64,000 nt of DNA. Origin: UBA8752 sp040261275. GTDB lineage: Bacteria > Bacteroidota > Bacteroidia > Flavobacteriales_D > Sanyastnellaceae. Numbering within the stretch: position 1 is the stretch's first letter; each line of letters begins with the position of its first letter. The DNA lies in the NCBI GenBank assembly GCA_040261275.1, contig JBDQOI010000004.1, forward strand, positions 46,498 through 110,497, written 5' to 3'. The position numbers were made by a program, and so were the translations under genes. This document shows positions 26,754-35,474 of this stretch, piece after piece. Under the pieces are notes generated by a model. That model saw nothing but the letters and a program-made list of their open reading frames with translations, was not told where the DNA came from and made no database searches.

Positions 26754-29700
26754 ATGAGTCGACACATCCTCGATGCGCTGATGCGGCTGTTCGCTCTGAT
26801 CACCCTTCGCGAAGAAGGCGTGGAGAAGGGAAGGGAAGTGGTTGCCCTTTTCTTGAGGGTCCGATTGTCCAAGGAGTCGGTCACGGAATGGCTTGCTGTT
26901 TTTGATGGGTACCTCGGCACCCTCGGAGGCGCCGTGGAGTCCCGCGAGGTCAAGGGGCTCAAGCGCACCGCCCTGCGCTCCACAAAGGTGCTCAGGACCT
27001 GCACGGACATCAACCGGGATTTACAAGCCAGTGAAAAGGCACTGGTATTCATCAGGGTCCTCGAGTTTGAACAGGCTCTATTGGAAGAGGGCGGCGAATC
27101 CGACGCACTCAGTCGGGAGCTCATAGACTTGGTCAGCGATGTATTCGCCATCCGGGAAAGCGAAAAGCTCTGTTACGAGACGTTGGTGTTCAACGCCCCT
27201 CATTGGCCGGTGATGACCCAGCGGTATCACGAGGCGTTCCTCATTGGCGACCAGCCCCAACTCGGAGGCGTCGTCAAGGCGGGTTGGTCTACACCATTGG
27301 CCTGTTTCCGGCATCCCGAGTCCCAAGTGGTCTTTCTCAAGCCCATGGGCGCAGGGAACATCCAGATCAATGGTGAAGTATTGGACCCCGATCGGGTTCA
27401 ACCCTTTACCCCCGGTTCCACTTTGCGCCATGGAGGGGCAGCTCCATTGCATTTTGTGGACATCCAGCGGTCCTTCATGGAGGAGGACAACATCCCGGAG
27501 CTCTCGCTGGAAATTTCAGAAGTCAGCCATTGGTTTCGGTATCCTGAACAGCAAGCACTGCACCCCTTCAGGGCCAAGGCGCGTTCGGGTATGCTCGTCG
27601 GCGTCATGGGGGCGAGCGGATCGGGCAAGTCCACCCTGCTGAACCTGTTGGCAGGTACTGCCCAGCCCACTTTCGGGTCCATCACCATCGATGGAATTGA
27701 GGTCAGCGAAGAGCGGGCCCGCTCCTGGATTGGTCTTGTCCCCCAGGAAGACCATCTGTTGCCGGAATTGACCGTCAAGGAGAACCTCTACTACGCCGCT
27801 CGATTGGCCTTCGCTCAGGACAACACGGAAAGGAGCGAGGAAAGGGTGGAGGCTTGCCTGAAGCAGCTCGGTCTTTGGGAGGCGCGTGATCTGCCTGTAG
27901 GAGATGCGCTGCGCAAAACCATCAGTGGGGGGCAACGCAAGCGATTGAACATTGCGATGGAGCTCATCAGGGAGCCGAGGGTCCTCCTCGTGGATGAGCC
28001 AACGAGCGGCCTCAGCAGCAAGGACTCTGAACTGATCATGGATTTGATGAAGCAGATGACCTATGGGGGCACCTTGGTCATCGCCGTCATCCACCAACCC
28101 AGCGGCGATATTTTCCGCAGCTTCGACGCACTGTGGGTGCTGGACCACGGAGGCTATCCGGTGTTCACCGGAAGGCCACTCGATGCCCTGACCCACTTCC
28201 GAAGCATGGTCAATCATTTTGATGCGGATCATGTGGCATGCGGAATCTGTGGCCATGTCAATCCCGAGCAGATTTTTGACATCATCGATGTACCCGTGTT
28301 GGACAGCAGGGGACAATCCACGGGAGAGCGGCGCATCAGCCCTAAGGAGTGGAACGACTTCTACAACGTCTTGCTCGTTCCGCAAGTCGAAGCGGAAATG
28401 GAAAATGCCGGTGAGGACACGGTGACTTCTCCATCGGTTGGACATCGGCCTCCCCACTGGTTCACTCAGTGGGGCATCCAAGCATCACGGGATGTGGTGC
28501 GCAAATGGAAGAACCGCCAATATCTGCTGATCAACCTGCTGGAGGCCCCGGTTCTCGCCCTTTCGCTGGCCTTCATGCTGCGTGCGTCTGAAGGAGGTGC
28601 GGCCTACACCTTTGGCAACGCGGTCAACATTCCGCATTTCCTGTTCATTTCCGTCATCGTTGCCATCTTCATGGGGCTGACGGTCAGTGCCGAAGAATTG
28701 TTCCGCGACCGACTCATGCGCAAGCGGGAACATCACTTGCGTCTGGATTGGGGAGCCTACCTGACCGCGAAATGCGCCGTGTTATTTGGAATCAGTGCCC
28801 TTCAGACATTGTTGTTTGCCGGTTGTTCATACCCCTTGCTCGAATTGCCCGGCCATTTCTTTTCGTATTGGTTTACCCTTTTCTCTGTTGCGGCAAGTGC
28901 CAACCTATTTGGACTCATCATCTCCCTGTTATTCAACAGTGTGAGGGTCATCTATCTGGCCATTCCGCTCTTTATCATCCCTCAACTGATGCTGGGCGGT
29001 GCCATTGTCACCTTCGATCAATTGCACCGGGTGATCTCTCGCCCTTCAGGAGTCTCGCCGGTGGGACAGTTCATGATCAGCCGGTGGGGCTTTGAATCCC
29101 TGACCACCCTTTACACAGCCCAGACCGAATACGGTCAGGCCCTGTTCGATGACAACCAGGCGCTGGCCCAAGCCAGCTATCACAGGGACCGATGGTGTCC
29201 CGAGATGGACCGGCAAATCCTTTCGGCTGCCCGGGGAAATACCGATGCGCTAAAAACCGTGGCGCACGAATGGCAGTCGCGCTTTGAGCGCGGTGAGGTT
29301 CAGGTCTCGGTGGCGTTTCATGATGGTCTGGACGAAACTGAAAAGGACGCATTGCTCATTGAGCTGGAACGATTCAGGGATGGCCAACGCCAAGCATGGC
29401 GAAAAGCCAAGGAAGGTCAGGACGAAGTGCTCCGAGAAAGGGGATGGGCACATGCTGCGGAATCCAAACGGATCAAGTCCGAACAATTCAATCAGGTCCT
29501 CATGGATTGGACCACACAGGATCAAGTCCTCAACAAGGGCATCGCATGGAAGGACCAAAAGCTTTGGAACACCCGGGACGCACTGTACGCAGAGGCATCA
29601 GCCCCGGGCATGGGCGCATTTCATGCTGCCACTTCGCGCCTCAATGGGGTCAAATGGCCCAAGCATCAGGCCAATTGGGCGGTGCTGTGGCTGACCACAT

Positions 29701-29768
29701 TTTTCATGATGGTCGTGCTCGTCGTTCAGGATCGAATCAAGTCTCCGGGTCGACCTCCACGAACTTGA
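26754..29768 (+). CDS. ABCG-type fused ABC transporter with extra N- and C-terminal domains
   Basis: 1004 residues. Residues 1-140 are a helical, acidic domain reminiscent of TerB-like folds, and ~160-240 form a small beta-rich domain. The nucleotide-binding domain follows (Walker A GASGSGKST 286-294, signature ISGGQRKR from 390, Walker B LLVDEP 411-416, and ViHQPSGD). The membrane domain has about five segments, with a charged helical insert of roughly 200 residues (YHRDRW...MGAFHA) before the last segment. NBD-then-TMD order is that of ABCG/White transporters. Substrate unknown. Its 3' end overlaps the convergent siaC-like gene by 32 bp. Confidence 0.8.
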   Translation: MSRHILDALMRLFALITLREEGVEKGREVVALFLRVRLSKESVTEWLAVFDGYLGTLGGAVESREVKGLKRTALRSTKVLRTCTDINRDLQASEKALVFIRVLEFEQALLEEGGESDALSRELIDLVSDVFAIRESEKLCYETLVFNAPHWPVMTQRYHEAFLIGDQPQLGGVVKAGWSTPLACFRHPESQVVFLKPMGAGNIQINGEVLDPDRVQPFTPGSTLRHGGAAPLHFVDIQRSFMEEDNIPELSLEISEVSHWFRYPEQQALHPFRAKARSGMLVGVMGASGSGKSTLLNLLAGTAQPTFGSITIDGIEVSEERARSWIGLVPQEDHLLPELTVKENLYYAARLAFAQDNTERSEERVEACLKQLGLWEARDLPVGDALRKTISGGQRKRLNIAMELIREPRVLLVDEPTSGLSSKDSELIMDLMKQMTYGGTLVIAVIHQPSGDIFRSFDALWVLDHGGYPVFTGRPLDALTHFRSMVNHFDADHVACGICGHVNPEQIFDIIDVPVLDSRGQSTGERRISPKEWNDFYNVLLVPQVEAEMENAGEDTVTSPSVGHRPPHWFTQWGIQASRDVVRKWKNRQYLLINLLEAPVLALSLAFMLRASEGGAAYTFGNAVNIPHFLFISVIVAIFMGLTVSAEELFRDRLMRKREHHLRLDWGAYLTAKCAVLFGISALQTLLFAGCSYPLLELPGHFFSYWFTLFSVAASANLFGLIISLLFNSVRVIYLAIPLFIIPQLMLGGAIVTFDQLHRVISRPSGVSPVGQFMISRWGFESLTTLYTAQTEYGQALFDDNQALAQASYHRDRWCPEMDRQILSAARGNTDALKTVAHEWQSRFERGEVQVSVAFHDGLDETEKDALLIELERFRDGQRQAWRKAKEGQDEVLRERGWAHAAESKRIKSEQFNQVLMDWTTQDQVLNKGIAWKDQKLWNTRDALYAEASAPGMGAFHAATSRLNGVKWPKHQANWAVLWLTTFFMMVVLVVQDRIKSPGRPPRT

Positions 29769-30105
29769 ATGGGACGCTGACAATGTGGTCGTAATCCTCA
29801 CCGGCTTCCAGCATGTCCTCATCGTCTGCATCGAAATACCATTGGATTTCCAATGATTCGATGTTCTCCAATCTCTTGAAAAGATCCAATAGACACTTGC
29901 TGCTGCTCGTGTTGAAATATTCCAATTGGACCTGAACGGTCAATTTCTCTTCAATGGAAAAAGACTGAGCCCAATCCAGTACAGGGCGATAAAAGTCCAC
30001 GGCGTTCTCTGGGATGGAACGACCGGAGAGCACCAAGACGCTCTCAACGGCATTGTATTCAATTTGCGGCGTTTTCGCCGAAGCGGCGATGTGAAGCGAA
30101 CCCAT
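29737..30105 (-). CDS. SiaC-family regulatory phosphoprotein (DUF1987)
   Basis: 122 residues. The family core LEYFNTSSSK (62-71) contains Thr66, which aligns with the phosphorylated threonine of Pseudomonas SiaC. EIQWYFDADDEDMLEAGED is the other family block. In Pseudomonas, unphosphorylated SiaC binds and activates a diguanylate cyclase, while SiaB phosphorylates it. No cyclase gene is nearby here, so the target is unknown. The gene lies 19 nt after the SiaB-like gene, and a TATTTTCG box 4 nt before its ATG may give it its own transcript. Confidence 0.82.
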   Translation of the reverse strand: MGSLHIAASAKTPQIEYNAVESVLVLSGRSIPENAVDFYRPVLDWAQSFSIEEKLTVQVQLEYFNTSSSKCLLDLFKRLENIESLEIQWYFDADDEDMLEAGEDYDHIVSVPFKFVEVDPET

Positions 30106-30124
30106 GCCTCGAAAATAGGCAACC

Positions 30125-30706
30125 TCAACAAGCTACCTCAATTGAGAAGTATAAGTTTGGTTCACCCTTGAGGTGGATAATCCGAATGTGAGGGGATTTC
30201 ATGGCCAATCGAGCGAGAGAAATCCAACCCAATCCCGCACCACCTCTGCGCGAACGGGACGGTTGCTCCAGCCATTTCCTGTAGAGTTCGCGCCAATTGA
30301 TTTCATCCTGGTTCATGGACGTAGATGCGATGCGATGCATCTCACTGTAATGGCGAATCCAATCGACCACACCCTCCAAATCGTCCTGGCGAATGGGATT
30401 CAAGCTTCGAATGCTGAACTGAGGCTCCCCTTTGCATACCCTGCCCGAAAGGCGAAAACGAACCGGCCTCCCCGGTGCAGCATGGCGCTCCAGGTTTTGC
30501 ACGCATTCAATGATGGCCCGGAAAGCGCGCCTGTCTACAGTGCGTTGGACCACAATGTCTTCGATGCGCTGGAGCAAACCATCCAGGTTGCGCTGATCGG
30601 GCAGACCCGAGAAAGTGAGTACCCGGGACCATGGCTGCGAAGTCAAGTGAACATCGCTGGGGGAATACGAAGGCGAGGCCATATGAAGTAGTCGGAATCG
30701 CTCCAT
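30125..30706 (-). CDS. SiaB-family protein kinase
   Basis: 193 residues from ATG 30706; ATG 30682 is an alternative. It has RAFRAIIECVQNLERHA (an N-box-like helix with E-x-x-x-N) and GAGLGWISLARLA (glycine-rich ATP lid), typical of the GHKL-like SiaB kinases that phosphorylate SiaC. Position directly upstream of the SiaC homologue supports the assignment. The neighbouring gene on the other strand starts 62 nt away, so promoters for both must lie in that spacer. Confidence 0.78.
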   Translation of the reverse strand: MERFRLLHMASPSYSPSDVHLTSQPWSRVLTFSGLPDQRNLDGLLQRIEDIVVQRTVDRRAFRAIIECVQNLERHAAPGRPVRFRLSGRVCKGEPQFSIRSLNPIRQDDLEGVVDWIRHYSEMHRIASTSMNQDEINWRELYRKWLEQPSRSRRGGAGLGWISLARLAMKSPHIRIIHLKGEPNLYFSIEVAC

Positions 30707-30767
30707 TCTACGACAAGGAGCCCTCAGAGGTTGCCCCAAAGCGGAAGATTATCTTCGCACCTCCGAA

Positions 30768-31535
30768 ATGCTACCTACCAAAGATTCATCCGAATGGTAT
30801 GCGGTGTGGTTCGACAGCCCGCACTACCATCAATTGTATGGTCACCGCAGCCTTGCAGAAGCGACTGCATTCATGGAGGCATTGCATCAGCAATTGAAAT
30901 GGGCTCCGATGGAACTGTTGGATCTCGCCTGTGGTCAGGGTCGCCATGCGAAGGCCGCAGCCAACTTGGGCCACAAAGTGACAGGGCTTGACCTCAGTGC
31001 GAACAGCATCGCTGAAGCAAGACGTCTTTACGCCGACACCCCTGAATTGGAGTTCGTCGAAGGCGACATGAGGTCCTTCCAATTGAACAAGACATTTGAT
31101 GGCGTCCTGAACCTTTTTACGAGTTTCGGCTACTTTCAGGACAAGAACGACCATCTATCGGTGTTGCGGAGCATACACGCCCACCTGAACCCCGGCGGCT
31201 TTTTGATTCTGGACTTCCTCGACGCGGAATTCACAATGAAGCATTTGGTGCCGTCCAATGTCATCACCAGGGACGGTGTAGAGTACAGAATCGAAAGGAG
31301 GCTGGAGCAAGCTCAAGGGGAGGAGTGGCCCCACTTCATCAAATCCATCACCATGGATACTGCCGAAGGGACAGCGGAGCATGTGGAGAGGGTGGCTGCC
31401 TTGGAGGCATCCCACTTGGCTGACATGTTACATGCGTCAGGTTTCGAGGTGAAGCAACAGTGGGGCAACTACGCCCTGTCCCCGTGGAGGAGGGGAGAGA
31501 CACCTCGGCTCATTCAATACGCAGTGAAACCATGA
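30768..31535 (+). CDS. Class I SAM-dependent methyltransferase
   Basis: 255 residues. Motif I is LLDLACGQGRHAKAAANLGH with the acidic residue GLDLS after it; later blocks are FDGVLNLFTSFGYF and LNPGGFLILDF. It methylates an unidentified small molecule or macromolecule. The stop overlaps the ZIP transporter start (ATGA at 31532-31535). A TATCTTCG box lies 10 nt upstream of the ATG. Confidence 0.85.
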   Translation: MLPTKDSSEWYAVWFDSPHYHQLYGHRSLAEATAFMEALHQQLKWAPMELLDLACGQGRHAKAAANLGHKVTGLDLSANSIAEARRLYADTPELEFVEGDMRSFQLNKTFDGVLNLFTSFGYFQDKNDHLSVLRSIHAHLNPGGFLILDFLDAEFTMKHLVPSNVITRDGVEYRIERRLEQAQGEEWPHFIKSITMDTAEGTAEHVERVAALEASHLADMLHASGFEVKQQWGNYALSPWRRGETPRLIQYAVKP

Positions 31536-32275
31536 TTGCAGGCGTCGTACTCGTAGTCGTAGCATGGGTTGGAGGCCTACTCGGAGAGTGGCTTGGAGAA
31601 CGGTTTCAGAAACAAATGCCGCTGGTTCTGGCCTTTGGTGGTGCTTTTCTTTTGGGGTTGTGCTTCCTGCACCTGTTGCCAGAAGCATTCGCCATGCACA
31701 GCGGCGCGGGTCAATGGGTCATCGTCGGGTTCCTGCTCCAGATCGGGTTGGAGTACTTCAGCAAGGGAATGGAGCATGGACATGTTCATGGCAACCGGTT
31801 CGGGCTCATCGCCTTCATCAGTCTCTGCCTCCATGCCCTCATCGAGGCCATGCCTTTCGGCCTGGATGGAGATGCGCTCATGCACGACCATGGACACCAC
31901 GGCCATGACCACCACGGCCACCACCATCATGCACACGACGGGCAATGGGCCCTGCTGTTTGGCATCGCCATGCACAAGTTGCCCGTAGCGCTCGCCCTGA
32001 TGACCATACTGAAAGCCACGGTCACATCCCCTTTGCGCCGCTGGATTTGGATCGCTGTCTTTTCGGGTGTTCCCCTTGTCGGCATGGCCATTGCGGGAAC
32101 CTTGCCTGCCTCACCGCTCGTCTTCGGGGCCTTGAACGGAGTGCTCGTCGGCATCCTTCTCCACATCTCGACCACCATCCTGTTCGAAACGGCAGATGGG
32201 CACGATTTCAATGCAAAAAAGCTATTGACTGTGCTTTTGGGACTGATGTTGGCCGGCTTGGCCAACCCGCATTGA
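31532..32275 (+). CDS. ZIP-family divalent metal transporter
   Basis: 247 residues with about eight membrane segments. The cytoplasmic loop between the first and second halves is very His-rich (HDHGHHGHDHHGHHHH). Membrane segments 4-5 carry LCLHALIEAMPFG and AMHKLPVALAL, the ZIP metal-site motifs (H-x-x-x-E and H-K-x-P). It probably imports zinc or a related divalent cation across the inner membrane. Translationally coupled to the methyltransferase. Confidence 0.88.
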   Translation: MIAGVVLVVVAWVGGLLGEWLGERFQKQMPLVLAFGGAFLLGLCFLHLLPEAFAMHSGAGQWVIVGFLLQIGLEYFSKGMEHGHVHGNRFGLIAFISLCLHALIEAMPFGLDGDALMHDHGHHGHDHHGHHHHAHDGQWALLFGIAMHKLPVALALMTILKATVTSPLRRWIWIAVFSGVPLVGMAIAGTLPASPLVFGALNGVLVGILLHISTTILFETADGHDFNAKKLLTVLLGLMLAGLANPH

Positions 32276-32452
32276 GTGGCAGAATGAAACCCTGACGGAG
32301 CGCGTTTCGTAGTGAGGGCAAAGCTTGTCCCCATGAAGCGCTTCCGTATCCGCATTACCATCAAAAAGTTCGAGAGGATCGAACTGAATGCTGATGAATT
32401 CGGTTTCGGCTTGTTCGAGCACTGCTTGAACTGAGCCGGTCCTTACATCCAT
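32222..32452 (-). CDS. Possible small protein between ZIP transporter and HMG-CoA lyase
   Basis: A 76-residue frame from ATG 32452, overlapping the lyase stop by 10 bp and the ZIP 3' end by 54 bp. It begins MDVRTGSVQAVLEQAET and has an acidic middle (FDPLELFDGNADTEALHGD). No family is recognised. It is listed because this is the only convergent junction in the window with a large gap, which this frame would fill. It may be spurious. Confidence 0.25.
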   Translation of the reverse strand: MDVRTGSVQAVLEQAETEFISIQFDPLELFDGNADTEALHGDKLCPHYETRSVRVSFCHSMRVGQAGQHQSQKHSQ

Positions 32453-33315
32453 TGTGACTGCCACTGATGCGCCTCAGATAGGGCAGCATCATCCCAGTCT
32501 CGCTGCTCGCCTCCCCAAGAAACAGGGGATTGCATCAACAGCTCGGTGGGCAGGTTCCCCACAAGGTCATCCACAGCCATAGGGCAGCCTCCGAATCCAC
32601 CGAGGGCGCCATCGAATCTTCTCACGCCTCCACGCCAGGCCGCGGCTGCCAATTCCACGGCATCTTCGCGCTTGCCGTGCAAGTGAGCACCGACAATCAA
32701 GTCCGGACAAGCCTCCACCACACTGCGGCAGACAGGTTCAACCGTTGCGGCATCCGCTGCACCTACCGTGTCACTGAGGGCGAGGCTTCGAATGCCCAGC
32801 TCACGATGCAGCCTATGGGACCATTGGCCCGCGATTTCCGGCGACCAATCGTCGCCATAAGGATTGCCAAATCCCATGCTCAGGTAAACGACCAAAGATT
32901 TGCCCCTTCGCTCTACCGCGTTGCGAATCGCTTCCAGTCGATGCCAGCCCTCTTCAATGCCCCCACCCGTGTTCCGCTGCTGGAAGGTCTCCGAAATGGA
33001 GAAAGGAAATCCCAAGACGTCCGGGCGTCCATGATCCAACGCCTCCGTCGCCCCTCTTTCATTGGCGACGATGGCCAGAATTTCCGTTTTGGATTCCGGA
33101 AGCGCCCCCAGCACGGCTCCGCTGTCCGCCATCTGGGGCACCGCCCGGGGGGACACAAAGCTCCCCGCATCCAAAACATCGAATCCAACCCGCAATAGGG
33201 CCGACAGATATTCCACTTTTCGATCAGAGGGGATGAAGTCCGCCTTTCCTTGCATGGCATCCCGCGGACAGTCCGTCAAGCACCATGCGTCTCCCTTGGG
33301 CGAATCCTCCATCAT
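32443..33315 (-). CDS. Hydroxymethylglutaryl-CoA lyase
   Basis: 290 residues from ATG 33315 (ATG 33312 is equally possible). The TIM barrel carries DCPRDAMQG (metal and substrate binding), DTVGAA, GAHLHGKRE with the metal-binding His-x-His, and GGFGGCPMA with the catalytic Cys. It cleaves HMG-CoA to acetoacetate and acetyl-CoA, the last step of leucine breakdown. No other leucine-degradation genes are adjacent. Confidence 0.9.
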   Translation of the reverse strand: MMEDSPKGDAWCLTDCPRDAMQGKADFIPSDRKVEYLSALLRVGFDVLDAGSFVSPRAVPQMADSGAVLGALPESKTEILAIVANERGATEALDHGRPDVLGFPFSISETFQQRNTGGGIEEGWHRLEAIRNAVERRGKSLVVYLSMGFGNPYGDDWSPEIAGQWSHRLHRELGIRSLALSDTVGAADAATVEPVCRSVVEACPDLIVGAHLHGKREDAVELAAAAWRGGVRRFDGALGGFGGCPMAVDDLVGNLPTELLMQSPVSWGGEQRDWDDAALSEAHQWQSQWM

Positions 33316-33417
33316 GTCGCAAAGATTGGACAAAATGAAACCCCGAAAGAAACCCTTGCGTATTGGAAGCCGACCCCGAAAGGGATTACGATTTCAACTC
33401 AACGTCAATCACGCAAC

Positions 33418-33672
33418 ATGGACCTCCGCACCTTCAACCGGCTCCCCCTCGATGAGAAGACCAACTATATGTGGGACCACGGAAACTGCATTTCTCAACG
33501 GCTCGTTGAGAACCGATATATCCTCTGCATTTTCGAAATCAACGGATTTTACGTGGAGGCCATCTACAGCAAGCAGAACAACCGCGTCAACGCCATCCTT
33601 CCCATTATGGGGATGGACTCTTGGGAAGCCTATGTAGAACGGGTGATTCGCAATGTAACGGAGATGAACTGA
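33418..33672 (+). CDS. Small conserved hypothetical protein
   Basis: 84 residues from ATG 33418. It begins MDLRTFNRLPLDEKTNYMWD and has a beta-rich middle (FEINGFYVEAIYSKQNNRV). This looks like a small cytoplasmic protein family common in Bacteroidota, with no known function. Its 3' end overlaps the convergent comEC-like gene by 68 bp, the second longest such overlap in the window. Confidence 0.7.
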   Translation: MDLRTFNRLPLDEKTNYMWDHGNCISQRLVENRYILCIFEINGFYVEAIYSKQNNRVNAILPIMGMDSWEAYVERVIRNVTEMN

Positions 33673-35398
33673 CCACCGTCCAATCTCCATCCCGGTGCAG
33701 GTAGCGCAATCGGCAATGTGAAAAAGCCAGCCGCCGACCGCACCATTGAACTTGGGCCTCAGTCCCATGGGAAACCCGCTCCAAAAAGGTGCGGGTTTCC
33801 CATTTTCTGGCCTTTCGCTTCCCCGAAAGCGGGAGGGTAAAAACACTGGTGATTCCGCGGTCGACACAGACCACATCCGAACCGAAATACCAAACGCCTT
33901 CCTGCGACTCTTGAAATCCTTGCCACCTCAACAGGGCCATGGCCATCAGGGAACCCCCGAGAAACCAACACAGGCCGCGGCGCCCCACCATCGCCATCGC
34001 CGTTCCGATCATCCAGATCAACCCCGCCAAGCGCAAGATGAAGGGGTCTAGCGGCAACACCACAGCTGGCCATGTCCCCACCATCCGCTCCACACATTGG
34101 ATGAGCAGCTCAAAAGGCAAGGAGATCCAAGCGGCGATTCGGTTCATCCACAGGGCTGGAAAGGCCACCCATACCCCGGACAAAGCCACGAGAATGGGCA
34201 CGGTGGGGGTCAACAGTGCATTGGCCAAAAGGAATGCCGTCGGGAATTTCCCGAAGGCGGGCCATGTCCAAGGCGACGTAAAGGCCGTCGCCACCACAGG
34301 CACCCCCAATAGGAGGCCCAAGCGCTGTTTATTTCGGGTCCATTCAGCGCGTTGGAGGAAGCGCACCCACAGCAATATTCCAGCTGTGGCGGAAAAGCTC
34401 AAACACAGCCCGAGGTCTTGCACCACGTGGGGCGAAAATGCCATCATCGCAAGTCCAGCGCCCGAAAGAAGGGTAAAGCCGTCAGGCCTGCGGCTCATCC
34501 CGTCGGCGGCCGCAACAAATGTGGCCATAATGCCCGCTCGAACGGCTGAACCCGGGAAGCCGCACAATGCGATGTAGATCCAAATCCCAGGGATCATCAA
34601 CCAAAACCTCCGTCTTCTGGGCCATCCTACCCATGACAAGATGCCCATGAACATCGCCACTACACACCCCACATGAAAGCCCGAAACCGCTGTCAGATGG
34701 GCCAACCCCAAGTCGCTGAATGCACTTCGGCTCTTCCTGCTCATGGCGCTCCGGTCTCCCGTGGTCAGCGCCAGCATCAACCCCGCAGATGCCTGATCTC
34801 CCAGCCTTTGACACCGGGTCCTCACTCGCGCCCTATACCCCGCCATGCGTTGCCGCCATCGGGCGGTTCTCCCGTCGGCTCTTCCCATCGACGCCACCCA
34901 GTCCGCCTTCCATTTGTATCGCACTCCCTTGCCCGCAAGCCATTGGGCTTCATCAAAACCACCTGTAACCTTGGGGCCCGTAGGAGGTTCCATCCTGACC
35001 CAAGCCAGAAACCGAAATCCCACGGGGATGGAGTCAGCCGCGGTGAGTACTTCGGGCTGACCCGTTGGGCCCTCGAGCAGAAGCCGATGTCGGCCTCGAT
35101 ACTTGCCCATGTGGGATGTCACCTGAAAGGCCCGAAGTGCTCCGTGCGCTCCACATGCATTCAAATCCGTTGAGCTCAGCGCAGGCATCAACCCCCAAGC
35201 CCATCCCAAGGCAAGGCCCATACATTGGCTTCCCCATGCGCATTTGCTGGCATCGCCATACCGCATGAGGAAATGCGCGCCGCATACGCTGGCCATCAGG
35301 ACCATTAAAATTTGGCCGCCATGGGAGCCCGGCATCGAAACACAAAGACCCAGTACTGTGCCCCATGCCAAATTCTCGAGCAGGACCGGCCTTTGCAT
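33605..35398 (-). CDS. ComEC/Rec2-family DNA-uptake channel protein
   Basis: 597 residues from ATG 35398. The N-terminus has several membrane segments and an OB-like region (about 80-160). The competence domain is marked by MLALTTGDRSAMS, AHLTAVSGFHVG and GFPGSAVRAGIMA. About ten membrane segments follow. The C-terminal metallo-beta-lactamase domain of larger ComEC proteins is absent, as I recall is common in Bacteroidota. It transports single-stranded DNA across the inner membrane. Confidence 0.85.
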   Translation of the reverse strand: MQRPVLLENLAWGTVLGLCVSMPGSHGGQILMVLMASVCGAHFLMRYGDASKCAWGSQCMGLALGWAWGLMPALSSTDLNACGAHGALRAFQVTSHMGKYRGRHRLLLEGPTGQPEVLTAADSIPVGFRFLAWVRMEPPTGPKVTGGFDEAQWLAGKGVRYKWKADWVASMGRADGRTARWRQRMAGYRARVRTRCQRLGDQASAGLMLALTTGDRSAMSRKSRSAFSDLGLAHLTAVSGFHVGCVVAMFMGILSWVGWPRRRRFWLMIPGIWIYIALCGFPGSAVRAGIMATFVAAADGMSRRPDGFTLLSGAGLAMMAFSPHVVQDLGLCLSFSATAGILLWVRFLQRAEWTRNKQRLGLLLGVPVVATAFTSPWTWPAFGKFPTAFLLANALLTPTVPILVALSGVWVAFPALWMNRIAAWISLPFELLIQCVERMVGTWPAVVLPLDPFILRLAGLIWMIGTAMAMVGRRGLCWFLGGSLMAMALLRWQGFQESQEGVWYFGSDVVCVDRGITSVFTLPLSGKRKARKWETRTFLERVSHGTEAQVQWCGRRLAFSHCRLRYLHRDGDWTVVSSSPLHCESPVLHRLPKSPSP

Positions 35399-35474
35399 GC
35401 ACCCAATGTGCACCGTTGGCCCCTAACCACACCCTGTGGATCTTCCCACGCCCCCATTGAATTTGCCCGTGTTT

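Noticed and set aside
31881..31944. Repeat-like CAC/CAT tract
   Set aside because: It encodes the His-rich metal-binding loop of the ZIP transporter, not a repeat element or CRISPR array.
32334..32435. Plus-strand 33-codon frame between the ZIP transporter and HMG-CoA lyase
   Set aside because: Very short, no promoter or family similarity; the minus-strand frame in the same place is the better, though still weak, candidate.
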